Assembly (NCBI RefSeq): GCF_005843985.1
Contig: NZ_CP040463.1
Location: 417,001 to 481,000, forward strand
Direction: 5' to 3'
DNA length: 64,000 bases
Origin: Caminibacter mediatlanticus TB-2
Lineage (GTDB): Bacteria > Campylobacterota > Campylobacteria > Campylobacterales > Nautiliaceae
This document shows positions 45,798 to 54,444 of the stretch, one piece after another; positions within the stretch are counted from its first letter, which is position 1, and the number at the start of each line of letters is the position of its first letter. The notes under the pieces are model-generated. The model ran no database searches. It was not told the origin of the DNA and saw nothing but the letters and a program-made list of their open reading frames with translations. A program made the position numbers and the translations under genes.

Positions 45798-46138
45798 AAG
45801 TTTTTGATACAAAATATACTATTGTAATAGATGATTTAAGTTTTAGAGCGATTTTAGGTCTTTTAGAAAATGAAAGAAAAGAAGAGCAATTAGTTGTAGT
45901 TTGTGCAAAAATTGGGTATGAAGATAAAAAAGAGTATGTAGATTATGCAAAAGTTTGCGATATTATCCAAAATACTATAATTGAAGGTAAATTTAAATTG
46001 ATAGAAGATGCAATTGATGAGGTAGAGAGTAAATTAAAAGAAAGTTTTCCACAAATGAAAGCACTTTATCTTAAAATTAGAAAACCTGAAATATTAAAAA
46101 ATGCTTTGGCGGGAGTTGAAATTTTAAGAAAATATTAA
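45794..46138 (+). CDS. folB: Dihydroneopterin aldolase
   Basis: A 114-residue FolB fold protein. IVIDDLSFRAILGLLENERKEEQ contains the catalytic glutamate region and YLKIRKPEILKNALAGVEI the second active-site part. It cleaves dihydroneopterin in folate synthesis. It is coupled to plsY by an ATGA. Confidence 0.9.
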   Translation: MKVFDTKYTIVIDDLSFRAILGLLENERKEEQLVVVCAKIGYEDKKEYVDYAKVCDIIQNTIIEGKFKLIEDAIDEVESKLKESFPQMKALYLKIRKPEILKNALAGVEILRKY

Positions 46139-46180
46139 AATTTGTTATAATATTTTTCAATGTTAATTTGAAGGAGAAAA

Positions 46181-46849
46181 ATGCGCCTTTTAGTAGTAGA
46201 AAAAGATGAAACACTTAACGATTTAATAACAAAAGCGTTACACGAATCAAAATATAAAACAGATGAAGCTTTTAATGTAAAAGATGCAATGTATTTTTTA
46301 GATATAAGACATTATGATTTAGTAATAATAGATACAAATTTTGGGCTTAGTGAAGTTTTTAAATTTATTGATTATGCAAAAGATTTATATCCTTTTATTA
46401 AAATAGTAGTAATTTCAGATGACCCTTCAATTGAGACTGAGATTAAAGTTTTAAAAATGGGCGCTGATGATTTTATAAGAAAACCACTAAATTTTGATTT
46501 GTTAATAACAAGAGTTAATGTAGCACTTAGAAGTGGTAAAGAGACACATATTAAAATTAAAGACTTAATAATTATAAAAGATGAAGAAAAGATAATTTAT
46601 AAAGATAAAGAGTCATTTTTAAAAGGAAAAGCTTTTGAAGTTTTTACTTATTTAGCAAGATATCCAAATCAAGTCATTTCCAAAGAACAACTCTTAGATG
46701 CAATTTGGGAAGAGCCAGAGCTTGTTACTCCAAATGTTATTGAAGTTGCTATAAATCAAATAAGACAAAAGGTTGACAAAGTTTTTAAAATTGATACAAT
46801 AAAGACCATTCGCCGAAGAGGCTATAAATTTTCATATCCAAAGGAGTAG
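46181..46849 (+). CDS. hsrA: HsrA-type orphan OmpR-family response regulator
   Basis: A 222-residue regulator with a receiver domain (1-118) and winged-helix DNA-binding domain (about 123-220). The C-terminal stretch SKEQLLDAIWEEPELVTP followed by NVIEVAINQIRQK is nearly identical to Helicobacter HP1043/HsrA. The receiver keeps an aspartate at position 51 (VIIDTN) and a lysine in IRKP, unlike Helicobacter HsrA, which lacks the phosphate-accepting Asp. No sensor kinase is nearby. GGAGAAAA precedes ATG. It is the first of hsrA, ferredoxin and ppx, which are tightly packed. Confidence 0.92.
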   Translation: MRLLVVEKDETLNDLITKALHESKYKTDEAFNVKDAMYFLDIRHYDLVIIDTNFGLSEVFKFIDYAKDLYPFIKIVVISDDPSIETEIKVLKMGADDFIRKPLNFDLLITRVNVALRSGKETHIKIKDLIIIKDEEKIIYKDKESFLKGKAFEVFTYLARYPNQVISKEQLLDAIWEEPELVTPNVIEVAINQIRQKVDKVFKIDTIKTIRRRGYKFSYPKE

Positions 46850-46850
46850 T

Positions 46851-47105
46851 ATGTCATTAAAAATTAATGAGGAATGCATAGCTTGCGATGCTTGTGTGGA
46901 TGAATGTCCAAATGGTGCAATAGAACCAGGCGACCCAATTTATGAAATAGACCCTGATTTATGTACTGAGTGTATTGAATATGGGGGTGAGCCACAATGT
47001 GTGCAAGTTTGTCCTGTTGATGCAATTGTCCCAGACCCAGATAATGTAGAAACAGCAAAAGAGTTAAAATTAAAATCAGAATTAATTCATAAAGACGAAG
47101 AGTAA
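46851..47105 (+). CDS. YfhL-type 2[4Fe-4S] ferredoxin
   Basis: An 84-residue electron carrier. The first cluster motif CIACDACVDEC has cysteines 9, 12, 15 and 19. The second motif has CX2CX8CX3C spacing (CTECIEYGGEPQCVQVC), a mark of the YfhL/Alvin ferredoxin class with low-potential clusters. AAAGGAGT precedes ATG, one base after the hsrA stop. It overlaps ppx by one base. Confidence 0.96.
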   Translation: MSLKINEECIACDACVDECPNGAIEPGDPIYEIDPDLCTECIEYGGEPQCVQVCPVDAIVPDPDNVETAKELKLKSELIHKDEE

Positions 47106-48565
47106 TGGCAAAAGTTACTGCTGTTATTGATATAGGCTCAAACTCTGCCAGAATGGCAGTTTTTAAAAAAACAAGCCGTTTTGGCTTTTATCTTTTAAGA
47201 GAAGAAAAGAGTAAAGTTAGAATTAGTGAAGGTGCTTATGAAAATGGAGGAAATCTTCAAGATTTTGCTATAAAAAGGGCAATTATTGCACTTAGAGAAT
47301 TTCTTTTTATAGCAAAATCTTTAAAAGCAAGAAAAATACTTTGTGTAGCAACATCTGCTGTAAGAGATGCACCAAATAGGTCTGAGTTTATAAAGAAAGT
47401 AAAAAATGAACTTGGAATTAAAATAAAAGTTATTGATGGTGATAAAGAGGCTTTTTATGGAGGAGTTGCTGCTGCAAATTTACTTTATGAAAAAAATGGT
47501 GTAACTGTTGATATTGGTGGCGGAAGTACAGAACTTGCATTAATAGTAAATAAAAAAATTGAAAACACAATTTCGCTAAAACTTGGGACTGTTAGGCTTA
47601 AAGAACTTTTTTTTGATAAAGATGATATTGAGGGAGCAAGAAAATTTATAAAAAAAGAGATTGAAAAATTAGGCAAAATTTTTAATTCTAAAAAAGTTTT
47701 TGGAATTGGTGGTACTATAAGGGCACTTTCACAAGTTATTATGAAAAAAACAGAATATCCTCTGGATATTTTACATGGATTTACCTATGGATTTGAAGAG
47801 CAAAAAAATTTTTTAGAATCTATATTAAAAATGAGTGATGAAGAGTTATTAAAAATTGGTGTAAAACCTGAAAGATTTGATGTAATAAGACCTGGGACTT
47901 TAATTTTTTTAGAAATTTTAAAATATTTAGGTACAAAAGAAGTAATTACAAGTGGAGTTGGAGTTAGAGAAGGGGTGTTTTTAACTGATTTACTAAGAAA
48001 TGATAATTATAAATTTCCGAACAATTTTAATCCATCTGTTAGAACAATTATGGATGTGTATAATATAGACAGAAAGATTGCTTCTTATGAGACAAAAATT
48101 GCTCTTGAAATTTTTGATTTATTAAAAAAGGATTTTGAACTTAATGATAAATATAAAATGCATTTAACGTATGCTATAAAATTATCTCGCGCGGGAGAGT
48201 TAATAGATTTTTATGAAGCACACAAACATACCGATTATATTTTACTAAATTCTCTTCATTATGGATTTAGGCATAGTGATAGGCTTTTGATATCAAAAAT
48301 AATTAGATTTCATAAAAGAAAAAAGATAAAAAAAAGAGAAATTGAAAAATTTAAAAATCTTCTTCCAAAAAAAGAGATAGTAGAAAAATTATGCAATATC
48401 TTTTGGGTTGCAAAACTTATAAATATAAACCTTTCAATGCCAGATGTAAAAATTAGTAAAGAAAAAAATAAAATTATTATTGAAGGACCACATTTATATT
48501 TAGCAAAAGAGAGAAGTAAAAGTAGAGAATTGTTTTTTGATTTAGAAATAAAAAATTTGGTATAA
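47105..48565 (+). CDS. ppx: Ppx/GppA phosphatase
   Basis: A 486-residue exopolyphosphatase / guanosine pentaphosphatase. AVIDIGSNSARMAVFK and TVDIGGGSTELALI are the ASKHA ATPase-fold motifs, and GIGGTIRALSQ follows. The C-terminal part (after 300) is HD-like helical. It hydrolyses polyphosphate and/or pppGpp. The start ATG shares its A with the ferredoxin TAA. It precedes the CRISPR leader; a stem-loop at 48661-48683 may end its transcript. Confidence 0.95.
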   Translation: MAKVTAVIDIGSNSARMAVFKKTSRFGFYLLREEKSKVRISEGAYENGGNLQDFAIKRAIIALREFLFIAKSLKARKILCVATSAVRDAPNRSEFIKKVKNELGIKIKVIDGDKEAFYGGVAAANLLYEKNGVTVDIGGGSTELALIVNKKIENTISLKLGTVRLKELFFDKDDIEGARKFIKKEIEKLGKIFNSKKVFGIGGTIRALSQVIMKKTEYPLDILHGFTYGFEEQKNFLESILKMSDEELLKIGVKPERFDVIRPGTLIFLEILKYLGTKEVITSGVGVREGVFLTDLLRNDNYKFPNNFNPSVRTIMDVYNIDRKIASYETKIALEIFDLLKKDFELNDKYKMHLTYAIKLSRAGELIDFYEAHKHTDYILLNSLHYGFRHSDRLLISKIIRFHKRKKIKKREIEKFKNLLPKKEIVEKLCNIFWVAKLININLSMPDVKISKEKNKIIIEGPHLYLAKERSKSRELFFDLEIKNLV

Positions 48566-48761
48566 TAATAAAAAGATGATTGAAAACTTAATGTTTTTTT
48601 AAAAAATGATGTTTTAAGTAAGATTTATTTAAGTTTGTTTAAGCAATTTTTAAGGTTTAAAGTGCCGTAATTTAGGGCATTTTAATTTTAGTGCCAATCG
48701 AAAATGAGTGTTTAAGCAAACTTTAAGAAATGAACTTCCCTAAATTTAGGGTGAAATAGCC
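48566..48761 (+). promoter_or_regulatory. CRISPR leader region
   Basis: A 196-base A/T-rich sequence without coding potential, next to the first and perfect repeat. It contains a direct repeat TGTTTAAGCAA at 48636-48646 and 48709-48719, a perfect palindrome CCCTAAATTTAGGG at 48738-48751, and a terminator-like stem at 48661-48683 (AGTGCC with GGCATT, then TTTT). Its place opposite the decayed array end supports the leader assignment. Confidence 0.6.
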
Positions 48762-49230
48762 CTTACAATCCAACTGACCCGCTAAGGGGATTGAGACGTG
48801 TTATTTCTTTAGATGAAGCAAGAATAGTTTTTGCTTCTTACAATCCAACTGACCCGCTAAGGGGATTGAGACTTTTTCATATTTCTTTTTTATGAAATAT
48901 TTAAAAACTTACAATCCAACTGACCCGCTAAGGGGATTGAGACCCTACTATGAAAGAAATGATAGCTGGAATTACAACAAAAACTTACAATCCAACTGAC
49001 CCGCTAAGGGGATTGAGACCTATCAATAAATCATCTTTGAACCAGATATAATCCAAGCTTACAATCCAACTGACCCGCTAAGGGGATTGAGACAAATAGT
49101 TATTAATTCATATAATTTTTTCTCTTGTTTACTTACAATCCGACCGACCCGTTAAGGGGATTGAGATAACAAACATCCATCTATATCACTTGCACCTATA
49201 TAAGGTTAGACCCGATAAGGGGACTTTTAA
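48762..49230 (+). CRISPR. CRISPR array, 6 repeats plus a decayed seventh
   Basis: Repeats of 36 bases start at 48762, 48837, 48908, 48984, 49058 and 49132. Each begins CTTACAATCCAACTGACCC and ends GGGGATTGAGAC; the first five are identical. The one at 49132 has four changes and a shorter, worn unit lies near 49195-49230. Spacers are 39, 35, 40, 38, 38 and about 27 bases. ATTGAGAC at the 3' end suits a crRNA 5' handle of type I-B or III systems. CCC and GGG around GCTAA can form a small stem. The worn right end puts the leader at the left. No cas genes are in the window. Confidence 0.95.
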
Positions 49231-49257
49231 TATCAATTAACAATAAAAAAAGATGTA

Positions 49258-49367
49258 ATACCAATTGAAATTGAAAATGGAAAATGGACAATAGAAAATT
49301 AGAAAAGATTGAAATAGTAGGAGTATTAAAGAAAGAGCTTTATAGTAACTAACTTCTATCGAATTTA
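49258..49367 (+). repeat. Dispersed ~100-bp repeat, copy C (end of CRISPR array)
   Basis: Starts ATACCAATTG, then AATTGAAAATGGAAAATGGA and AATAGAAAATTAG, and includes AGTAACTAACTTCTATCGAATTTAT near its end. Block order matches copies A and B, but the right end has drifted from AATTGGTAT. It begins 28 bases after the worn CRISPR unit and stops just before the bamA stop codon, between two gene ends. Confidence 0.75.
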
Positions 49368-49375
49368 TGTTAAAG

Positions 49376-51553
49376 TTAAAAACTTGCACCAAGGCTAAAT
49401 TCAAATCTTTGTAGGTCATCTCCTTTTTGGCTTTTAATTGGCCAAGCCCAAATGAAACTAAGTGGTCCCATTGGTGTTATCCAATCAATTTGGAATCCAT
49501 AACTACTTCTTGTAATGTTTAATTTATTTTCACCAACTGCTCCATAATCAATAAATCCAGTTAACCAAACCCTATTTTTTAAACTTAGAGGTGTTGATAT
49601 TTCAGGTCCTGTAACAAACTCATATTTTCCACCTATTAAATTACCGCTACTATCTTTTGGAGCAATAGAATACCAATTAAATCCTCTAACAGTAGAAGCT
49701 CCTCCAAGGTAAAATTTTTCATTTATTGGTAAATATCCATTTTCTTTTATTGCACCAGCTAAAATTCTATATTTTAAAACTGCATAAGTATTATATGTTT
49801 TATCAAGAAGAGGGTAAAAATATTTTAATTTAGCTATATTTTTTATGTATTTTTCATCTCCTCCAATTCCTGCATATTCAATTGAAGCATTTGCTTTTAT
49901 ACCTTTTGTTGGGAAGAAATAATCATCTGTATTATTGTATGATACTCCAAGTGTTATATAGCTTTTAATACTTTTAGGTTTTATATACTCTGTTGTATTG
50001 TAATCGCTAAGTTTTGTAGAAATATATCCATATGTTAAATTGGCAGAAGTGTAGCGATTAAGCATTTTACCAAATCCAATATAACCACCTTTTTGTTTTG
50101 AGGTATAAGAAATACCTTGAAATGTTTGATTAAAAATTGATGCAGTAAAAGAATATTTACTATCAAAAATTCGAGGATTAAAAAGAGTTAATTTATATGT
50201 TCTTGATACTGAGCTTGCATCTAAACTTGCTGTTAAACTTTGGCCACTTCCAAAAACATTTTTTTCACTAATTGAAAAATTAAATCCAAGTTTAGTATAA
50301 CTACCATAACTAATACCTGCTCTTAACGTTCCACTTAATCCATCTTTTGCAGTTACTATTAAGTTAACTTTATTTTTGCTAACTTTTTCTTGTTTAATTT
50401 CGACTTTATCATAATATCCTTTTCTTTTTAGTGCATTAATACTATCAATATAATCAGAATAAGAGTATTTGTCTCCTGGGGCTAAGTAAATATTTCTTCT
50501 AACTACTCTATCAAGAGTTTTGTTGTTGCCTTTTATTATAACATTATTAATATATACAATTTCACCAGGAATAACTTTGTAAGTTAATGTTGCATATTTC
50601 CCTTCTTTTTTAATATCTGGAAGCACTTTTACATATGCATATCCCTCGTCCATAAATGCGTGTGAGATGTTTTGTATATCTTTTCTTAAAGCTGATACAT
50701 TGAAATATTTATTAGGTTTTAAATTTAATTCTGGTAATTTTACTTTTATATTTTTTGGATAATCAATTTTAATTTTTTTTAAAATATATCTTTTACCTTC
50801 ATAAATTTTATAATCAATATCTGCAAAATAACTATCAAGATTAGTATTTGCAAAGGGAGGTGAAACTTTTGCATCAAGATATCCTAAATTGTAATAAAAA
50901 TCTTGAAGTTGTTGTTGGTCTTTTGGAAGTTTAAAAAGGTTTAATTTACCAGAGTTTGTAAAAGGTAGAATTGATAAGAGTGTTTTTGGTCTATTTTCTA
51001 TTACATCAGTTAGTTCACTTTTTGGAAGTTTAGCTCCATAAAAATTAACATTTCTAATTATTACTTGTTTACCTTTTTTTACTGAAATTATTAATTTTAT
51101 TCTGTTATTATTAAGAGGAATAGTATCAATTTGAGTGACTGTATTGAAATATCCTTTTGCTAAATAGTATTGTTTAATGAATTGTTTTAATTTTTTGATT
51201 TTTTCTTTTTCTAATATAGAGCCTTTTTTAGGAAGTAAGTTTTCTTCTTTTAAGATTTTTTTTAAATCTTCTGAGATGTTTTCAAGTTCTATTAGTGCAA
51301 TAGTTGGTTTTTCTTCAAATATATAAGTTAATACACCATTTGTATAATCAACTTTTATTGTTTTAAAATAACCTGTTTTATATAACTTTTTTATACTTTT
51401 ATCTATTTTATTAATATCATACTTAGAATTTGGTGTAATATTAATAATAGCGTTTGCACTCACTGGTGATATGTGGATTAAACCTTTATATTTTATTTCT
51501 TTAATTTCTGATGCGAATATAAGTATTGGTAATAAAAACAATATTTTTTTCAT
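49376..51553 (-). CDS. bamA: Outer-membrane protein assembly factor BamA
   Basis: A 725-residue outer-membrane protein with signal peptide MKKILFLLPILIFASEI. Five POTRA-like units occupy roughly residues 20-345 (for example KQVIIRNVNFYGAKLP and EGKRYILKKIKIDYP) and the rest is a 16-strand barrel with GGASTVRGFNWYSIAP, the VRGF barrel motif, ending in FEFSLGASF with terminal Phe. It inserts barrel proteins in the outer membrane. It has its own AAGGAG start region and is divergent from tyrA. Confidence 0.97.
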   Translation of the reverse strand: MKKILFLLPILIFASEIKEIKYKGLIHISPVSANAIINITPNSKYDINKIDKSIKKLYKTGYFKTIKVDYTNGVLTYIFEEKPTIALIELENISEDLKKILKEENLLPKKGSILEKEKIKKLKQFIKQYYLAKGYFNTVTQIDTIPLNNNRIKLIISVKKGKQVIIRNVNFYGAKLPKSELTDVIENRPKTLLSILPFTNSGKLNLFKLPKDQQQLQDFYYNLGYLDAKVSPPFANTNLDSYFADIDYKIYEGKRYILKKIKIDYPKNIKVKLPELNLKPNKYFNVSALRKDIQNISHAFMDEGYAYVKVLPDIKKEGKYATLTYKVIPGEIVYINNVIIKGNNKTLDRVVRRNIYLAPGDKYSYSDYIDSINALKRKGYYDKVEIKQEKVSKNKVNLIVTAKDGLSGTLRAGISYGSYTKLGFNFSISEKNVFGSGQSLTASLDASSVSRTYKLTLFNPRIFDSKYSFTASIFNQTFQGISYTSKQKGGYIGFGKMLNRYTSANLTYGYISTKLSDYNTTEYIKPKSIKSYITLGVSYNNTDDYFFPTKGIKANASIEYAGIGGDEKYIKNIAKLKYFYPLLDKTYNTYAVLKYRILAGAIKENGYLPINEKFYLGGASTVRGFNWYSIAPKDSSGNLIGGKYEFVTGPEISTPLSLKNRVWLTGFIDYGAVGENKLNITRSSYGFQIDWITPMGPLSFIWAWPIKSQKGDDLQRFEFSLGASF

Positions 51554-51623
51554 TTTACTCCTTATTTTTAAATAATCAAAATTATATCGTAAATGTGATA
51601 TAATTTTCTTAAAAAGAGGTTAA

Positions 51624-52451
51624 ATGACTTGTGCAATAGTTGGTTTAGGCTTAATGGGTGGTAGTTTTGGGCTTGCTACTAAAAAATATTTTTCAAAAAT
51701 TGTTGGAATAGACCATAATAAATCTCATCAAGAAGATGCTATAAAACTTGGACTTGTAGATGAGATTGTTGAACTTAAAGATTTAGAAAATGTGGATGTT
51801 ATAGTTTTAGCAATTCCAATTAGAGGAATAATTTCTGTTTTAAAAGAGTTATCAAAGCTTAATTTAAAAGATGATGTTTTAATAATAGATTTTGGTTCTA
51901 CAAAAGAGAGTATTATAAAAGAGTGTCCTAAAAATATAAGAAGAAATCTTGTTGCTTCTCACCCAATGGCAGGGACAGAATATTCAGGTCCTGCTGCTGC
52001 AATTGAAGATTTATATAAAAATAAAGTAATGGTGGTATGTAACATAGAAGAGAGTGGGGATATTCAAGTAAAAAGAGCATTTGATATTTATAATTTTTTA
52101 GAGATGAAGATAAAAATTATGGATGCAAAAGAGCATGATAGACATGCTGCTTTTATTTCTCATATGCCTCATATTGTAAGCTTTTCTATTGCAAATGCTG
52201 TATTAAATCAAGAAGATAAAGAGCATATTGTAACTCTTGCAGCTGGTGGATTTAGAGATATGAGTAGACTTGCAAAAAGCAATCCTGCAATGTGGAGAGA
52301 TATTTTTAAAGAGAATAAGAAAAATTTACTTGATTCAATTGAAGCATTTAAGGATGAGTTAAAAAGAGCAAAAGATTTAATAGAAAATGAAAAATGGGAT
52401 GAATTGTATGAATGGATGAAAAAAGGAAATGAACTTCATAAAATTATGTAA
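51624..52451 (+). CDS. tyrA: Prephenate dehydrogenase
   Basis: A 275-residue NAD(P) enzyme that turns prephenate into 4-hydroxyphenylpyruvate for tyrosine. The dinucleotide fold begins TCAIVGLGLMGGSFGLA; SHPMAGTEYSGP, DRHAAFISHMPHIVSF and AAGGFRDMSRLAKSNPAMW are active-site motifs. It lacks a chorismate mutase or ACT domain. Its end overlaps the convergent thiE-like gene by eight bases. Confidence 0.95.
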   Translation: MTCAIVGLGLMGGSFGLATKKYFSKIVGIDHNKSHQEDAIKLGLVDEIVELKDLENVDVIVLAIPIRGIISVLKELSKLNLKDDVLIIDFGSTKESIIKECPKNIRRNLVASHPMAGTEYSGPAAAIEDLYKNKVMVVCNIEESGDIQVKRAFDIYNFLEMKIKIMDAKEHDRHAAFISHMPHIVSFSIANAVLNQEDKEHIVTLAAGGFRDMSRLAKSNPAMWRDIFKENKKNLLDSIEAFKDELKRAKDLIENEKWDELYEWMKKGNELHKIM

Positions 52452-52959
52452 GAAAATATCTAATACTTGCAAATCCTACTGCACAGCTTTTTTTTATCTT
52501 TTCTACTTCTTTATTTGAAATAATGCCACCAAGTGCGATAGTGTTTTTATGTATTTTACATATTTCATTTAATTTTTCTACTCCTACTCCAATTTTTCCT
52601 TTTGAGTTAAAAATTGGAGAAAATGTTATAAAATCTGCATTTTTTGAATTTTTTACTTCTGTTAGATTGTGAGTTGAAGCAATTACTATTTTTTCTTTAA
52701 AGTTTTCAATTAAATGAAGTTTTGATGAGGGTAAGTGAATTCCATCAAAATAAGTTAATAAATCTTTATTTTTTAAACTCTCATAATTTATAAAGATTTT
52801 TGAATATTTTTTTGCAAAGTTTATAAACTCTAAAATTTCACTTTCGTCATAATAGTTTTTATTTCTATAACAAACAAAAGTTGGTTTTTTATTTTTAATA
52901 GCATTTAAAATTTTAGGAAAAGGAAAAGAGGGGTCAGTAATAAAGTAGGTTATTATAAT
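52444..52959 (-). CDS. ThiE/TenI-like thiamine phosphate synthase, probable ATT start
   Basis: A 171-residue TIM-barrel protein. [14 protein letters not shown] is a typical ThiE/TenI beginning, followed by [32 protein letters not shown] and [11 protein letters not shown], and the phosphate-binding VGFASIRYF. The only ATG/GTG/TTG codon upstream in frame (TTG 53079) lies far inside atpB. ATT at 52959-52957 is preceded by AGAGGA and gives the expected start. It overlaps the atpB end by seven bases, so translation is probably coupled. It is short compared with ThiE (about 200), so TenI-like function is possible. Confidence 0.8.
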   Translation of the reverse strand: MIITYFITDPSFPFPKILNAIKNKKPTFVCYRNKNYYDESEILEFINFAKKYSKIFINYESLKNKDLLTYFDGIHLPSSKLHLIENFKEKIVIASTHNLTEVKNSKNADFITFSPIFNSKGKIGVGVEKLNEICKIHKNTIALGGIISNKEVEKIKKSCAVGFASIRYFLT

Positions 52960-53633
52960 GCTTCCTCTTGACCTGTGATTGCACCATATAGATAAACATA
53001 TGTTAATACCATAAAAATAAATGCTTGTAAGAATGCTGAGAATGTAAGTAATGCATAACCAGCAAGAGGGAATACCCAAGGAGCAAGCATTAATAATACT
53101 GCTAAGAATAAGTCATCACCTTTGATATTACCAAATAACCTGAATGCAAGTGAGATAATTCTTGAAAAGTGTGAAAGAATTTCAACAGGAAACATTAATG
53201 GAGCAAGCCATTTAACCGGACCAGCAAAATGAGCAATATAATGTCCTAACCCTTGTGCTCTAATTCCTTCAAAGTGATAATAGACAAATACTATTAATGC
53301 AAGTGTTAAAGTTAAATTGACATTTGCTGTTGGTGCTTCAAATCCAGGAATAATACCAATAGCATTTGCCATAAAAATAAAAATTGCTAAACTTCCAGCA
53401 AGTGTTAAATATTTTCTTGCAATTTCTTCATTTGCCACATCTTTACCAATATAAAGCATTCCAGATACAGTTGCTTCCATTACATTTTGACAACCACTTG
53501 GAATTAATTGTAGATTTCTTGTAGCAAGTTTTGCAACTACAATTGATAAAATTGCAGCAATAATAGTGTGAACAATTAATTGTGTGTATTGGTCGTGACC
53601 TAAAAAGCCAAAAAATAACCATAATTCATTCAT
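52953..53633 (-). CDS. atpB: F0F1 ATP synthase subunit a
   Basis: A 226-residue membrane subunit that forms the proton half-channels. [22 protein letters not shown] is the conserved helix with the essential arginine, and [18 protein letters not shown] the final helix. Five to six membrane segments are seen. AAGGATAT precedes the ATG. In Campylobacterota atpB commonly lies apart from the other atp genes; none is seen here. Confidence 0.96.
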   Translation of the reverse strand: MNELWLFFGFLGHDQYTQLIVHTIIAAILSIVVAKLATRNLQLIPSGCQNVMEATVSGMLYIGKDVANEEIARKYLTLAGSLAIFIFMANAIGIIPGFEAPTANVNLTLTLALIVFVYYHFEGIRAQGLGHYIAHFAGPVKWLAPLMFPVEILSHFSRIISLAFRLFGNIKGDDLFLAVLLMLAPWVFPLAGYALLTFSAFLQAFIFMVLTYVYLYGAITGQEEAL

Positions 53634-53793
53634 AGAGATATCCTTTTTTATGAAATTGTATCATAAATTATTAATAATTAATTAAATGTGAATAGTGAAA
53701 AAATATTAAAAAGTTGATTTAAGAAACATTTTTTAGCTATTGAGTGAACTTATATAAACTTTTATGATATAATTATAATAAAAAGGAGAAAAA

Positions 53794-54444
53794 ATGATTA
53801 TAAGAGGAGAGAGTAATATAATTAAAGTTTATGATTTAACTCCATTAATTGATATTGAAAGTTATGATTTAAGTGATTCAAAAGAGTTAGAAAATTTTCA
53901 AGAAACAGTAGTTAGTTTTATTGATAGTGGGGAGGCAGAGGCTGTTGATTTACCAGAAGATTTAATTGGTATTGTTCCTGATACGGCTGAGATTGAAATT
54001 AATGATAATACTTATACTTTTGAAGATGTAGAATATATCAATAAAAGTGTAGATGAGCTAATTAGTGAAAATTTTGAAGAGGGTGATTTGTTATTACTTT
54101 TGCAAGGTAATGGGGATGGCTATTTTGAATATGAAGAAAATCCAGATATTAATGATTTAAAAATTGGATATACAGCTTGTGATGTTGATACACCTGAGGA
54201 GCCAGTTTATGATTTCTTTTGCGATTTAATGCTTCCAAAAATTGTTGAAGTTAAAAATGAAAGAATTGAAATAGTTGCAACGAATTTTTATCCAAAAGAT
54301 ACTATGATTGGAGAAGTTTATATTGTAAGAAAAGAAGATGGAAATAAATATTTAGAAAAAGTAACTAATATTGATGTAATGCATTTTCACTGGGATTTAT
54401 TTGAAGATATTATTCAAGTTGATTATGATGAGCCTATTGCTTGA
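53794..54444 (+). CDS. Acidic hypothetical protein
   Basis: A 216-residue, strongly acidic soluble protein with many Glu, Asp and few basic residues. I recognise no family. No signal peptide or membrane segment. Two cysteines occur in IGYTACDVD and YDFFCDLML and a His pair in VMHFHWDLF. A good AAAAGGAGAA ribosome-binding site marks it as real. Its end overlaps convergent flgK by 11 bases over a shared hairpin. The flagellar neighbour gives no clear clue. Confidence 0.7.
   Translation: MIIRGESNIIKVYDLTPLIDIESYDLSDSKELENFQETVVSFIDSGEAEAVDLPEDLIGIVPDTAEIEINDNTYTFEDVEYINKSVDELISENFEEGDLLLLLQGNGDGYFEYEENPDINDLKIGYTACDVDTPEEPVYDFFCDLMLPKIVEVKNERIEIVATNFYPKDTMIGEVYIVRKEDGNKYLEKVTNIDVMHFHWDLFEDIIQVDYDEPIA

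Noticed and set aside
48798-49131. Spacers matching other parts of this window.
   Set aside because: No clear self-match was found by eye; a systematic search was not possible.
49237-49419. A 60-codon minus-strand frame across repeat copy C.
   Set aside because: It lies in the dispersed repeat and overlaps the bamA end; no ribosome-binding site and no protein-like composition.
52960-53079. A longer ThiE-like protein starting at TTG 53079.
   Set aside because: The added 40 residues lie inside the conserved atpB reading frame and show no ThiE-like sequence.
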